Assembly: GCA_009930305.1 (NCBI GenBank)
Contig: RZYM01000004.1
Span: 95,503 to 159,502 of the forward strand
DNA from: Bacteroidia bacterium
GTDB lineage: Bacteria > Bacteroidota > Bacteroidia > Bacteroidales > Paludibacteraceae
Direction of reading: 5' to 3'
Length of the DNA: 64,000 nucleotides
In this document: one piece after another, positions 8,390 to 16,327 of the stretch
How positions within the stretch are numbered: position 1 is the first letter of the stretch
Layout: each line of letters begins with the position of its first letter
Made by a program: the position numbers and the translations under genes
The notes under the pieces: model-generated
The model's database searches: none
Told to the model about the DNA's origin: nothing
Seen by the model: the letters and a program-made list of their open reading frames with translations, nothing else

Positions 8390-10051
8390 TTAATAAATTT
8401 GTGGTTTGCGAACATAAAAAGCAAACCCATTCTTTTTATTTATCAGTTTTGCATCTTGAACTTCTGATTCGAAACTGCTTACTTCCAATGAAATATCTTT
8501 AAGTACAAAATAACAATCTTTGTCTAACTGCCCATGCATTAAATATTGTGCATCTGCATTTTTGTTTTGTATTTGTCTGTCAGAGTAAAAGTACTGTGCG
8601 TAACTTTTAAAATACGGCAAATATATATAGCAATCTTCAGTCTTTTTACTTTCATAAAACTCAATGGCAGCAGCCTGAGAATATTTCTCAACTTGTGGAA
8701 CTATAAATAATAATGCCGAATATATGAATATTATGCTTGATGCACACATAATGCTAAAATTCTTATAGCTAAGTATTTTATTTGATTTAATGCACATCCA
8801 CACAACGCCTAATATAAAAATAAGACTGAATGCAAACTCAAATCCGTACCAAGTAGCATTTGCTTGCATGTTTCCTATAGCAAACTCATCTAATATGTAT
8901 GGGTATAATAAATGCTTGAAATTGTCGAATTGTGTTACCAAAGTAACTGCAAAACCAAGCAAGCAAGCCATTATTATTAGTAAAATCTTTACATATTTAG
9001 GCATCACTGTTTTCCCATTCATGTATCTTTCGCATGCAAATGCCGCAATAAATGTTAGTGGGAAATAGCACATTGACGAGTAGTGTATGATTTTAGTTCT
9101 GACTATTGAGAATAAAATTAAAACTACCCAGAACAGAATCATCATCCATTTGTAAAAACGCTTGAATGATTCATCTTTTTCTGTATTTGTTATTTTATAG
9201 TTGAATGCCGGCAATGACAATATTGATGCAGGGAACACTCCTATAAAAAGAATCACAAAATGATACAGAGGGAATCCTCCATGTCCTGCGTCTTTTGTTT
9301 CAAATAATCGTATTTGGTAAACAATAAAATCTTGTATTATTGAAAAATTTCCATCAATTATTTGTAAGATAAACCATAACCCTCCGGTTAATGCTAGTAT
9401 AATAAAAAACAATATAGCTTGATGCCATTTAAAATTTAATTTAAAGTTGTTGGTAATAAGATATATGCAAAAAGTTAAACAGAATATCAATAATCCGACA
9501 GGTCCTTTAGTTAATATTGCTAAGCCTAAGAAAAAAGCTGATGCAAAAACTTTGATGGTGCTGTGTTTCCTATTTCCGGGGTCTGTGAAAATTATAAAAT
9601 AATATGTTCCCAGAAATATAAATAGATTGAACCACGGGTCGATAATTCCACTTTTAAAATACATAAATGGCAATAATGAACATGCGTATAACATTGTCCA
9701 CAACAGTCCGAAACGTCTGTCTCTTATTTTACTGCCTATATTATATAATACGAGCAATGTTATGATTCCGCATATTGCATCAGGTATACGAGCAGCAAAT
9801 TCATTAATTCCGAATAATTTCATCGAAACTACTTGCATCCAAATAAATAAGGGGGGTTTCTCCCAGAATTGTTCATAATTTATTTGTACTGTAAGATAAT
9901 CGCCGCTCATAATCATTTCGCGAGCAGACTCTGCAAAATTGATTTCATCCCAATCGAATAGATGAACTGAACCTATTCCTGGTATAAAAAATAATGCTGC
10001 TGCAATAGCAATACCTATTTGAATTAATATATTTTCTGTCTTTGCACTCAT
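8390..10051 (-). CDS. ArnT-like family 39 glycosyltransferase, multi-pass membrane protein
   Basis: 553 residues, with about 11-12 hydrophobic helices in the first 430 residues and a soluble C-terminal tail. The first periplasmic loop has LFDWDEINFAESAREM, whose Asp-Glu pair is the catalytic/metal motif of the GT39/ArnT/PMT group, followed by the usual FWEKPPLFIWMQ. Such enzymes move a sugar from a polyprenyl-phosphate carrier to a lipid or protein on the periplasmic face. The acceptor is unknown; lipid A is only one possibility. It lies 6 bases after ilvD, inside the ilv operon. Confidence 0.85.
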   Translation of the reverse strand: MSAKTENILIQIGIAIAAALFFIPGIGSVHLFDWDEINFAESAREMIMSGDYLTVQINYEQFWEKPPLFIWMQVVSMKLFGINEFAARIPDAICGIITLLVLYNIGSKIRDRRFGLLWTMLYACSLLPFMYFKSGIIDPWFNLFIFLGTYYFIIFTDPGNRKHSTIKVFASAFFLGLAILTKGPVGLLIFCLTFCIYLITNNFKLNFKWHQAILFFIILALTGGLWFILQIIDGNFSIIQDFIVYQIRLFETKDAGHGGFPLYHFVILFIGVFPASILSLPAFNYKITNTEKDESFKRFYKWMMILFWVVLILFSIVRTKIIHYSSMCYFPLTFIAAFACERYMNGKTVMPKYVKILLIIMACLLGFAVTLVTQFDNFKHLLYPYILDEFAIGNMQANATWYGFEFAFSLIFILGVVWMCIKSNKILSYKNFSIMCASSIIFIYSALLFIVPQVEKYSQAAAIEFYESKKTEDCYIYLPYFKSYAQYFYSDRQIQNKNADAQYLMHGQLDKDCYFVLKDISLEVSSFESEVQDAKLINKKNGFAFYVRKPQIY

Positions 10052-10057
10052 AAAAAG

Positions 10058-11890
10058 TTAATCAATTAAGCGAACAGCTCCTTTGTCAGCAGAACTAACT
10101 AAAGATGCGTATGCTCTCAAAGCTTTTGATATTTCGCGATTTCGTCCTATTGGTTTAAAGGCATCTTTACCGCGTGCTTCTTCTTCTTTTCTGCGTGCGG
10201 CTAACTCTGCATCACTCAATTTTACATTAATGCTGCGAGCCGGTATATCTATCTCTATAATGTCGCCATCTTTTATTAAACCTATATTTCCACCTGATGC
10301 AGCTTCCGGTGAAATGTGACCTATACTTAGTCCTGATGTACCTCCTGAAAAACGTCCGTCAGTTATTAAGGCGCATTCTTTACCCAAGTGGCGTGATTTG
10401 ATGTATGAAGTAGGGTAGAGCATCTCTTGCATACCCGGTCCACCTTTAGGCCCTTCGTGTGTGATAACAACTACGTCTCCTGCTTGAACTTTATTGCCTA
10501 AGATACCGTCACAAGCTGATTCTTGTGAGTTAAACACAACAGCTTTGCCGCTAAATTTCCATAAACTTTCGTCAACGCCTGCAGTTTTAATAACGCATCC
10601 GTCTATGGCGATATTTCCTTTTAAAACGCCAAGTCCACCATCTTTGGTATAGGCGTGAGCCATATCTCTTATGCAACCTTCTGCACGGTCCGTATCAAAA
10701 TTGTTGTATGTGGTATTTTGTGAACCTAATTCCAAATTGAATTTATTGCAAGGTGCACTTGAATATATGCGTTTTGCATCGTCTGAAATGTTATCTGAGC
10801 ATATATCATATGCTTTAATAACTTCTCCTACTGTCATGCCGTCAACTCGTTTTGCTTCTGTATGTAGCAAACCGCCTTTTGCCAATTCATTTAATATCCC
10901 GAGTACACCTCCTGCGCGATTTACATCTTGCAAGTGGTATTTTGCTGTATTAGGGGCTACTTTACACAAACATGGTGTTTTGCGAGATAGTTGGTCTATG
11001 TCTTCCATTGTAAAATCAACTTCTGCTTCGTGTGCAATAGCGAGCAAGTGCAAAACAGTATTGGTAGAACCGCCCATTGCAATGTCTAATGTCATAGAAT
11101 TTAAAAATGCATTACGTGTTGCAATACTTCTAGGTAAAACGCTTTCGTCTCCGTTTTCGTAGTACGCAAGTGCATTTTTTACAATCTGTTTTGCAGCATC
11201 CATAGCTAATCTTCTACGATTTGCGTGTGTAGCTAATATAGTTCCATTGCCCGGAAGCGCCATTCCAAGTGCTTCATTAAGGCAATTCATTGAATTCGCT
11301 GTGAACATACCTGAACAACATCCGCAACTAGGACATGCGCTATGTTCGATTTCGTTTACATCTTTATCCGAAACGCTTGTATCTGCCGATTTTATCATTG
11401 CATCAATAAGATCCAAGTGTTGTCCTTTCCATTCTCCGGCTTCCATAGGTCCGCCTGATACAAAAACTGCAGGGATGTTTAGTCGCATAGCTGCAATAAG
11501 CATACCCGGGGTTATTTTATCGCAATTGCTTATACAAATCATTGCATCAGCTTTGTGTGCGTTAACCATATATTCAACGCTATCTGCAATAATATCTCTA
11601 CTTGGTAGGGAATATAACATGCCATCATGTCCCATTGCTATACCATCATCAATTGCAATTGTGTTAAATTCAGCAGCGAAACAACCTAAGCTTTCAATTT
11701 CAGCTTTGATTTCTTGTCCTATTTCGTGTAAATGTACGTGTCCGGGAACAAATTGTGTGAATGAGTTGACAACAGCAATAATAGGTTTGCCTACTTGATT
11801 CGGTTTCATACCATTAGCACGCCACAAAGCTCTGGCTGCTGCCATTCTTCTGCCTTGTGTACACTGATCGCTTCTAAGAGAATGTTTCAT
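10058..11890 (-). CDS. ilvD: Dihydroxy-acid dehydratase
   Basis: Fe-S dehydratase that makes 2-oxoisovalerate and 2-oxo-3-methylvalerate, the third common step of valine/isoleucine synthesis. 610 residues, full length. Cluster cysteines are visible in [14 protein letters not shown] (near 122) and [20 protein letters not shown] (near 195); the C-terminal swivelling domain carries [20 protein letters not shown]. It is the first structural gene of the ilv operon. About 150 bases upstream is a valine-rich leader peptide followed by a terminator hairpin, so it is very likely under attenuation control. Confidence 0.96.
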   Translation of the reverse strand: MKHSLRSDQCTQGRRMAAARALWRANGMKPNQVGKPIIAVVNSFTQFVPGHVHLHEIGQEIKAEIESLGCFAAEFNTIAIDDGIAMGHDGMLYSLPSRDIIADSVEYMVNAHKADAMICISNCDKITPGMLIAAMRLNIPAVFVSGGPMEAGEWKGQHLDLIDAMIKSADTSVSDKDVNEIEHSACPSCGCCSGMFTANSMNCLNEALGMALPGNGTILATHANRRRLAMDAAKQIVKNALAYYENGDESVLPRSIATRNAFLNSMTLDIAMGGSTNTVLHLLAIAHEAEVDFTMEDIDQLSRKTPCLCKVAPNTAKYHLQDVNRAGGVLGILNELAKGGLLHTEAKRVDGMTVGEVIKAYDICSDNISDDAKRIYSSAPCNKFNLELGSQNTTYNNFDTDRAEGCIRDMAHAYTKDGGLGVLKGNIAIDGCVIKTAGVDESLWKFSGKAVVFNSQESACDGILGNKVQAGDVVVITHEGPKGGPGMQEMLYPTSYIKSRHLGKECALITDGRFSGGTSGLSIGHISPEAASGGNIGLIKDGDIIEIDIPARSINVKLSDAELAARRKEEEARGKDAFKPIGRNREISKALRAYASLVSSADKGAVRLID

Positions 11891-11923
11891 ATTTTGTTAT
11901 GTTAAGTTTTACAGAAAAAAAAA

Positions 11924-11956
11924 CCTTCCCCATTTTGGCGGGAAAGGTTTTTTTTG
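11924..11956 (-). terminator. ilv attenuator terminator hairpin
   Basis: On the minus strand a stem AACCTTTCCC... pairs with ...GGGGAAGGTT around a short AAAA-containing loop and is followed by nine T residues. It stands between the valine-rich leader peptide and ilvD, the position of an attenuator. A run in the leader (GGGTTTTG, about 12008-12015) can pair imperfectly with the A-rich 5' arm of this terminator and could act as the antiterminator; RNA folding is needed to confirm. Confidence 0.8.
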
Positions 11957-11988
11957 ATATCAATTCACATACCCGTCTTCATGAATGT

Positions 11989-12039
11989 TTATACCTTCAA
12001 GACTACAAAACCCACGACTACGGATACAATAACTTTCAT
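11989..12039 (-). CDS. ilvL: ilv operon leader peptide (valine-rich attenuator peptide)
   Basis: A 16-codon reading frame, MKVIVSVVVGFVVLKV, with eight Val, one Ile and one Leu. It begins about 13 bases after the predicted transcription start and is followed by a TAA, then by the terminator hairpin, then by ilvD. This is the layout of a transcription attenuator: ribosomes stalling at valine codons when charged tRNA-Val is scarce would prevent terminator formation. Codons and stop were read base by base. The composition is too biased to be chance in an AT-rich gap. Confidence 0.85.
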   Translation of the reverse strand: MKVIVSVVVGFVVLKV

Positions 12040-12058
12040 TTTTCTTCTTATTAGACCA

Positions 12059-12087
12059 CAAAAGTACAATTTTTTTTTGAAAACAAA
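12059..12087 (-). promoter_or_regulatory. ilv operon promoter
   Basis: Minus strand TACTTTTG (12059-12066) is a TAnnTTTG -7 element, with a TTTG -33 element at 12084-12087, 17 bases apart. Transcription should start near 12052, just ahead of the leader peptide ATG at 12037-12039. The rest of the 11891-12315 gap holds the attenuator and, on the other strand, the phosphoglucomutase promoter. Confidence 0.75.
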
Positions 12088-12286
12088 GAATTAAATTGCT
12101 ATTATAAATGTAATAACATGTTATTTTGATATTCTATTGTTCAGAGATATAGCTATATTTTTGTGTTTAATGATGTATTAAGGTTAATTATTGATACAAA
12201 ATTTCACTCTAATACGTTTGCTTAAAAGAAGTCGAAAAATTGCTCATAAGTTTATTTATTTTATTGTTGCCTCACGATTAAATTAT

Positions 12287-12294
12287 TATCTTTG
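12287..12294 (+). promoter_or_regulatory. Phosphoglucomutase promoter -7 element
   Basis: TATCTTTG, a perfect TAnnTTTG match, 21 bases before the ATG at 12316, with TTG about 19 bases further upstream. Confidence 0.65.
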
Positions 12295-12315
12295 CCAACC
12301 GAATAAAATGAAAAC

Positions 12316-14064
12316 ATGGAAAACAATTTACTATTGGATGTTCGTAAGAAAGCTGAGGTATGGCTTAACGGAGATTACGATCAAGACACAAAAAATCAAA
12401 TAAAAGCTTTACTTGATAACGAAGACACTACCGATTTGATAGAATCTTTTTATAAAGATTTAGAATTCGGAACAGGTGGTTTACGCGGTATTATGGGTGT
12501 CGGTACAAATCGAATGAATATTTATACCGTAGGAGCAGCTACTCAAGGCTTGGCAAATTTCTTAAAAAAAGAATTTGGTAAAACAAAACAAATTAAAGTT
12601 GTTGTAGGTTATGATTGTAGAAACAATAGCCGCTTGTTTGCTGAAACAACAGCCAATATTTTTTCTGCAAATGGAATAAAAGTTTATTTGTTTGAGAATC
12701 TACGTCCAACTCCCGAAATTTCATTTGCTATTCGCGAATTAGGCTGCCAAAGTGGTGTAGTAGTAACAGCAAGTCATAATCCAAAAGAGTATAATGGATA
12801 CAAGGCTTATTGGGAAGATGGTGCGCAAGTAATTCCTCCATACGACACAGGCATCATTTCTGAGGTAAATAAAATCAAACATATAGAGAATATCCATTTT
12901 GAGGGTAATCCTGAATTGATAGAAATTATAGGTGAGAATATCGACAATCTATTTTTAGATAAAATCAAAAAATTGTCTTTGTCACCTGACTCCATATCTC
13001 GTAATAAAGATATGAAGATTGTATATACTCCAATACACGGAACCGGTATAACATTGATACCTAAGGCATTGAAAATGTATGGATTTACCAATATTATTGA
13101 TGTACCTGAGCAAAATGTAATAAGTGGAGATTTTCCAACAGTTAAATCTCCAAATCCGGAAGAACCTGCAGCTTTAAAATTGGCTGTAGATAAGGCTAGT
13201 TCTGTTGATGCAGATATAGTTATGGCTTCAGACCCAGATGCAGACCGTATGGGTATAGCTGTAAAGAATGATAAGGGCGAATGGATTTTAGTTAATGGTA
13301 ATCAAACAGCACAAATGCTAGTTTATTACTTGATTCGTCGTTATAAAGAATTAGGACGTTTAAAGGGTAAAGAATATATTGTTAAAACAATAGTAACCAC
13401 AGAGCAAATAGCTGAGATTGCTAAACGCTATAAAGTTCCTTATTTTGATTGCTATACAGGTTTCAAATGGATTGCTGCGATTATTCGTGAGCAGGAAGGG
13501 AAAAAACAATACATAGGTGGTGGAGAAGAAAGCTACGGATTCTTGGTTGAAGACTTTGTTCGTGATAAAGATGCAGTGTCATCTTGTGTTATTATGGCAG
13601 AAATTGCAGCCTGGGCAAAAGATAATGGCAAAACAGTTTACGAGCTATTACAAGATATTTATTTGGAATTTGGATTCTCTAAAGAAAAAGGAATATCTGT
13701 AGTTAAAAAAGGGAAATCGGGTGCCGAAGAAATCAAGAAGATGATGACTCAATTTCGTAGTTGTCCTCCTAAAGAAATAGCAGGTTCTAAGGTTACAATT
13801 ATTAAAGACTATAATGCATTGCGCATGATAGATTTAGCTGCCGGAGCAACAACTAATATGGAAATGCCTGAAACTGCAAATGTATTGCAATACTTTACAG
13901 AAGATGGTACTAAAATATCTGTCAGACCTTCAGGAACAGAACCGAAAATCAAATTTTACGTAGAAGTTAGACTTCCATTGAAATCGCGCGAAGAATTTGA
14001 TGCTGTTGATGCTGCTGCAGAAGAAAAAATTTTGGCAGTTAAGAAATCCCTGCATTTAGATTAA
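12316..14064 (+). CDS. Phosphoglucomutase/phosphomannomutase (alpha-D-phosphohexomutase)
   Basis: Interconverts hexose-1- and hexose-6-phosphates. 582 residues, the long PGM2-like form common in Bacteroidetes. The phosphoserine loop TASHNPKEYNGYK lies near residues 154-166, the Mg2+ loop SDPDADRMGIA near 306, the sugar-binding GGGEESYGF near 400 and the phosphate-binding RPSGTEPKIKFY near 536. Glucose versus mannose specificity cannot be read from sequence. Transcribed alone between its own promoter and a strong terminator. Confidence 0.92.
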   Translation: MENNLLLDVRKKAEVWLNGDYDQDTKNQIKALLDNEDTTDLIESFYKDLEFGTGGLRGIMGVGTNRMNIYTVGAATQGLANFLKKEFGKTKQIKVVVGYDCRNNSRLFAETTANIFSANGIKVYLFENLRPTPEISFAIRELGCQSGVVVTASHNPKEYNGYKAYWEDGAQVIPPYDTGIISEVNKIKHIENIHFEGNPELIEIIGENIDNLFLDKIKKLSLSPDSISRNKDMKIVYTPIHGTGITLIPKALKMYGFTNIIDVPEQNVISGDFPTVKSPNPEEPAALKLAVDKASSVDADIVMASDPDADRMGIAVKNDKGEWILVNGNQTAQMLVYYLIRRYKELGRLKGKEYIVKTIVTTEQIAEIAKRYKVPYFDCYTGFKWIAAIIREQEGKKQYIGGGEESYGFLVEDFVRDKDAVSSCVIMAEIAAWAKDNGKTVYELLQDIYLEFGFSKEKGISVVKKGKSGAEEIKKMMTQFRSCPPKEIAGSKVTIIKDYNALRMIDLAAGATTNMEMPETANVLQYFTEDGTKISVRPSGTEPKIKFYVEVRLPLKSREEFDAVDAAAEEKILAVKKSLHLD

Positions 14065-14080
14065 TACAGTAAAATAAATA

Positions 14081-14120
14081 AAAGAATAGGCATACATCAC
14101 ATGATGTATGCCTATTCTTT
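14081..14120. terminator. Bidirectional terminator between pgm and corA
   Basis: A perfect 19-bp stem (14081-14099 with 14102-14120) closes a two-base loop, with A/T runs on both sides. It serves two convergent genes. Confidence 0.88.
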
Positions 14121-14137
14121 TTTGTGCATAATTTGTA

Positions 14138-15070
14138 TTAGAACCAGCGTTTCTTAATAAAGAATCCGGTAGTGAAGGCAGTTATTAATATTGATGTTAA
14201 AATAACAATCAAGAATGTCCAATTAAAAATTGTAGTTCCTGATTCTAAGTTCATACCAAAATAACTTGCTATCAATGTAGGCATCATTAATACAATAGAT
14301 ATTGTCGTTAAACGTTTCATAACAACATTCAAATTATTTGATATGACTGATGCGTAGGCATCCATCATTCCACTTAGAATGTCGCTATATATATTTGTCA
14401 TTTCCAAAGCCTGTTTTGATTCAATTTCAACGTCCTCAACAAGTTCCGGATCGTATAAATCTTTTGTATTACGTAAATTTTTAAGCCTATGAGTCAGTAT
14501 TTCGTTTCCACGAAGCGAAGTCGTGAAAAAAACAAGGCATTTCTCTAATTTTAGCAAGGTTTGTAAATCTTCATTCCGAATAGAATTTTCGAGTTGCTTT
14601 TCTGCAATTTTTGTACGATTGTTAATTTGTTTCAAGTACTTCAAAAACCATATACTTGATGACAAAAGCAGACGAAATACAAAGTTTAAATTATCTGTTC
14701 GTTCAATATTTTTGCGTTTGGTATATTGTATAAAGTCAGTTATAAGATCTGTTTGATAGAAACACACAGATACAAATACATCGTCCTTAAAAATTATACC
14801 TAGAGGCACCGTAGTAAATGGAACAGAGTTAAAATCTTCTGTTTCTTTACAAGGTATACGCATTAAAATAAAACACCAGCCATCTTCAACTTCGATACGA
14901 GGTCTTTCGTCCATATCTTCAATATCTTCGTAAAAAGCAGAAGGTACGTGCAATTCATTTATAATGTAATCAGCATCGCTTTGAGTAGGTTTTACAATAT
15001 TAACCCAGCAGTTGGGTTCCCATTGTTGGCAGGGAACAAGTCCGTTCCCGTTTTTCAAAAAGGTTCTCAT
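14138..15070 (-). CDS. corA: CorA-family Mg2+ channel
   Basis: 310 residues. A cytoplasmic N-terminal domain (1-240) is followed by two C-terminal helices; the first ends in the pore signature YFGMN (near residue 270), followed by LESGTT as the periplasmic loop. CorA proteins form pentameric channels for Mg2+ and Co2+ uptake. The start is the ATG at 15068-15070 (MRTFLKNG); a longer reading uses a TTG inside the leader hairpin. The gene has a true Shine-Dalgarno (GGAGGA), unusual in this phylum, and a leader with a small reading frame and alternative hairpins that suggests translational control by Mg2+. Confidence 0.9.
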   Translation of the reverse strand: MRTFLKNGNGLVPCQQWEPNCWVNIVKPTQSDADYIINELHVPSAFYEDIEDMDERPRIEVEDGWCFILMRIPCKETEDFNSVPFTTVPLGIIFKDDVFVSVCFYQTDLITDFIQYTKRKNIERTDNLNFVFRLLLSSSIWFLKYLKQINNRTKIAEKQLENSIRNEDLQTLLKLEKCLVFFTTSLRGNEILTHRLKNLRNTKDLYDPELVEDVEIESKQALEMTNIYSDILSGMMDAYASVISNNLNVVMKRLTTISIVLMMPTLIASYFGMNLESGTTIFNWTFLIVILTSILITAFTTGFFIKKRWF

Positions 15071-15077
15071 TGGTTTT

Positions 15078-15122
15078 CCTCCAAATGTTAAAAGAATGGA
15101 GGAGACCAAATCCCTCCATTCT
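15078..15122 (-). promoter_or_regulatory. corA leader: alternative hairpins sequestering the Shine-Dalgarno
   Basis: On the minus strand arm 1 AGAATGGAGG (15122-15113) pairs perfectly with arm 2 CCTCCATTCT (15102-15093) around a 10-base loop. The Shine-Dalgarno region TTTGGAGGAAA (about 15086-15076) contains TGGAGG, the same six bases as in arm 1, so arm 2 can instead pair CCTCCA with TGGAGG and hide the ribosome site. The two structures exclude each other. Arm 1 starts inside the TAG stop of the upstream 11-codon frame, so a ribosome finishing that frame would disrupt arm 1 and favour the closed state. Confidence 0.6.
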
Positions 15123-15156
15123 AAATGATTGTTTGTTCCGGATGATAATCGTCCAT
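15121..15156 (-). CDS. Leader peptide upstream of corA (putative Mg2+-sensing uORF)
   Basis: Eleven codons, ATG at 15154-15156 and TAG at 15121-15123, encoding MDDYHPEQTII. It starts about 20 bases after the predicted transcription start and ends inside the first arm of the corA leader hairpin. Three of the first seven residues are acidic and one is proline. Acidic/proline-rich nascent peptides are known to destabilise ribosomes at low Mg2+ in the mgtL leader of Salmonella mgtA, and this peptide recalls that case. No homologue is known to me; expression is inferred from position. Confidence 0.5.
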   Translation of the reverse strand: MDDYHPEQTII

Positions 15157-15181
15157 GTTTATTTTAGAATGGTTACGGCTG

Positions 15182-15189
15182 CAAATGTA
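15182..15189 (-). promoter_or_regulatory. corA promoter -7 element
   Basis: Minus strand TACATTTG, matching TAnnTTTG. It predicts a start near 15175 and a leader of about 105 bases, long for this genome. Between this element and the ddh terminator (15190-15345) I see only AT-rich sequence with no gene. Confidence 0.6.
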
Positions 15190-15345
15190 GCGATAAATTT
15201 TGGAATGTGAAATATGCAACAAATAAACAATTCAATTAATTCAGCATTTTTTTTTCTATGTGTGTAACCAAGCCCGAAATAAAATTGTTGTATGTACAAT
15301 TGCTGTTAAATAGTATTTTTGTTTTGTTGCTATTGATATAAACAT

Positions 15346-15390
15346 AATTAAAGGGTACAAATTACATAATGCAATTTGTACCCTTTAATT
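15346..15390 (-). terminator. Terminator downstream of ddh
   Basis: An 18-bp stem, 15346-15363 paired with 15373-15390 around a 9-base loop. It lies 17 bases after the ddh stop and carries T residues at its minus-strand end. Confidence 0.85.
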
Positions 15391-15407
15391 TATTAGTTTA
15401 GAGTTGA

Positions 15408-16310
15408 TTAAACCAAACTCTTTATTAAAGTTTCCCTATCTCCGCTAAGTAAATCCATAGGAGCTATTTCGGGTAGAGCATAAGCTCCTGGTTTCTGTTT
15501 TACAACGGCACGTGCACATGATACTAAGATTTGTGCTGTAAGTGCAGGATTATTAATGCTCATAGAAAAACTCATGCGTTGGTTCTGTGTCATACCTGAA
15601 ACGCCTTTGCGTTCTAAAAATACACCATGTCCCATATCTTTTATTCTATCAACACTTTCTACTTCCATTACGTGTGTCTCGTCGTGTGCGAAGTATGAAT
15701 CTGCCTTAATTTCAGCTGTTACGTCTGCAAGTGATGCCCCTTTTTCCAATTCTACATAAACCATACGGCGATGTATGCCTGTACCTAAAGGAATAGTCAT
15801 TGATAAAGCATTCTTTACTCCAACTTTTGAATTAGCTACAACAGAATGTCCCATACTCATACCAGGTCCGAAGTTGGTATATGTAATACCCTTGGGAACC
15901 ATTGCTTGAAATAATGTGCGGATAACAGAGTCTGTACCCGGATCCCATCCTGCAGATATGATAGATGCTACTCCATTGGCTTTTGCAACTTCATCTAACT
16001 GTTGGTGTAGGTTCCATAATTCGCCATGTATATCGTAGCTGTCAACTGTGCAGATACCTTTTTTAAGAATTGATACTGCAATTTCAGGTACGCTACGGGT
16101 CGGTCCGCATAATATGGCTACATCAACTTTTTCAAGTTCGTCAATATTTGAAACTACCTTTATCCCGGCTAAACCGGAAGTATTGTTTGACAATGATGAG
16201 GCTCTGCGAACTACTCCGCATAATTCTATATCAGGTGCTGCCAAAGCTGCTTCTACAGAAAATTTTCCAATATTTCCGTATCCTATAATGGCAACTTTAA
16301 TTTTTTTCAT
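15408..16310 (-). CDS. ddh: meso-Diaminopimelate dehydrogenase
   Basis: NADPH-dependent conversion of tetrahydrodipicolinate plus ammonia to meso-diaminopimelate, a one-step branch of lysine and peptidoglycan precursor synthesis. 300 residues. The N-terminal Rossmann motif is AIIGYGNIGKFSVEA (8-22); the substrate region carries SAGWDPGTDSVIRTLF (near 118) and FGPGMSMGHSV (near 147), both family hallmarks. It lies 17 bases after nfnB, in a run with gdhA and nfnAB, all of them nitrogen- or NADPH-related enzymes. Confidence 0.92.
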   Translation of the reverse strand: MKKIKVAIIGYGNIGKFSVEAALAAPDIELCGVVRRASSLSNNTSGLAGIKVVSNIDELEKVDVAILCGPTRSVPEIAVSILKKGICTVDSYDIHGELWNLHQQLDEVAKANGVASIISAGWDPGTDSVIRTLFQAMVPKGITYTNFGPGMSMGHSVVANSKVGVKNALSMTIPLGTGIHRRMVYVELEKGASLADVTAEIKADSYFAHDETHVMEVESVDRIKDMGHGVFLERKGVSGMTQNQRMSFSMSINNPALTAQILVSCARAVVKQKPGAYALPEIAPMDLLSGDRETLIKSLV

Positions 16311-16327
16311 ATTAAAAATTTTAAATA

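Noticed and set aside
11247..11798. A 183-codon open frame antisense to ilvD, and similar long antisense frames elsewhere
   Set aside because: They are shadows of strongly coding genes and show no family resemblance.
15071..15109. A TTG-initiated longer form of corA (MVSSILLTFGGKP...)
   Set aside because: Its codons are the leader hairpin and Shine-Dalgarno sequence; the ATG at 15070 has ideal spacing from GGAGGA.
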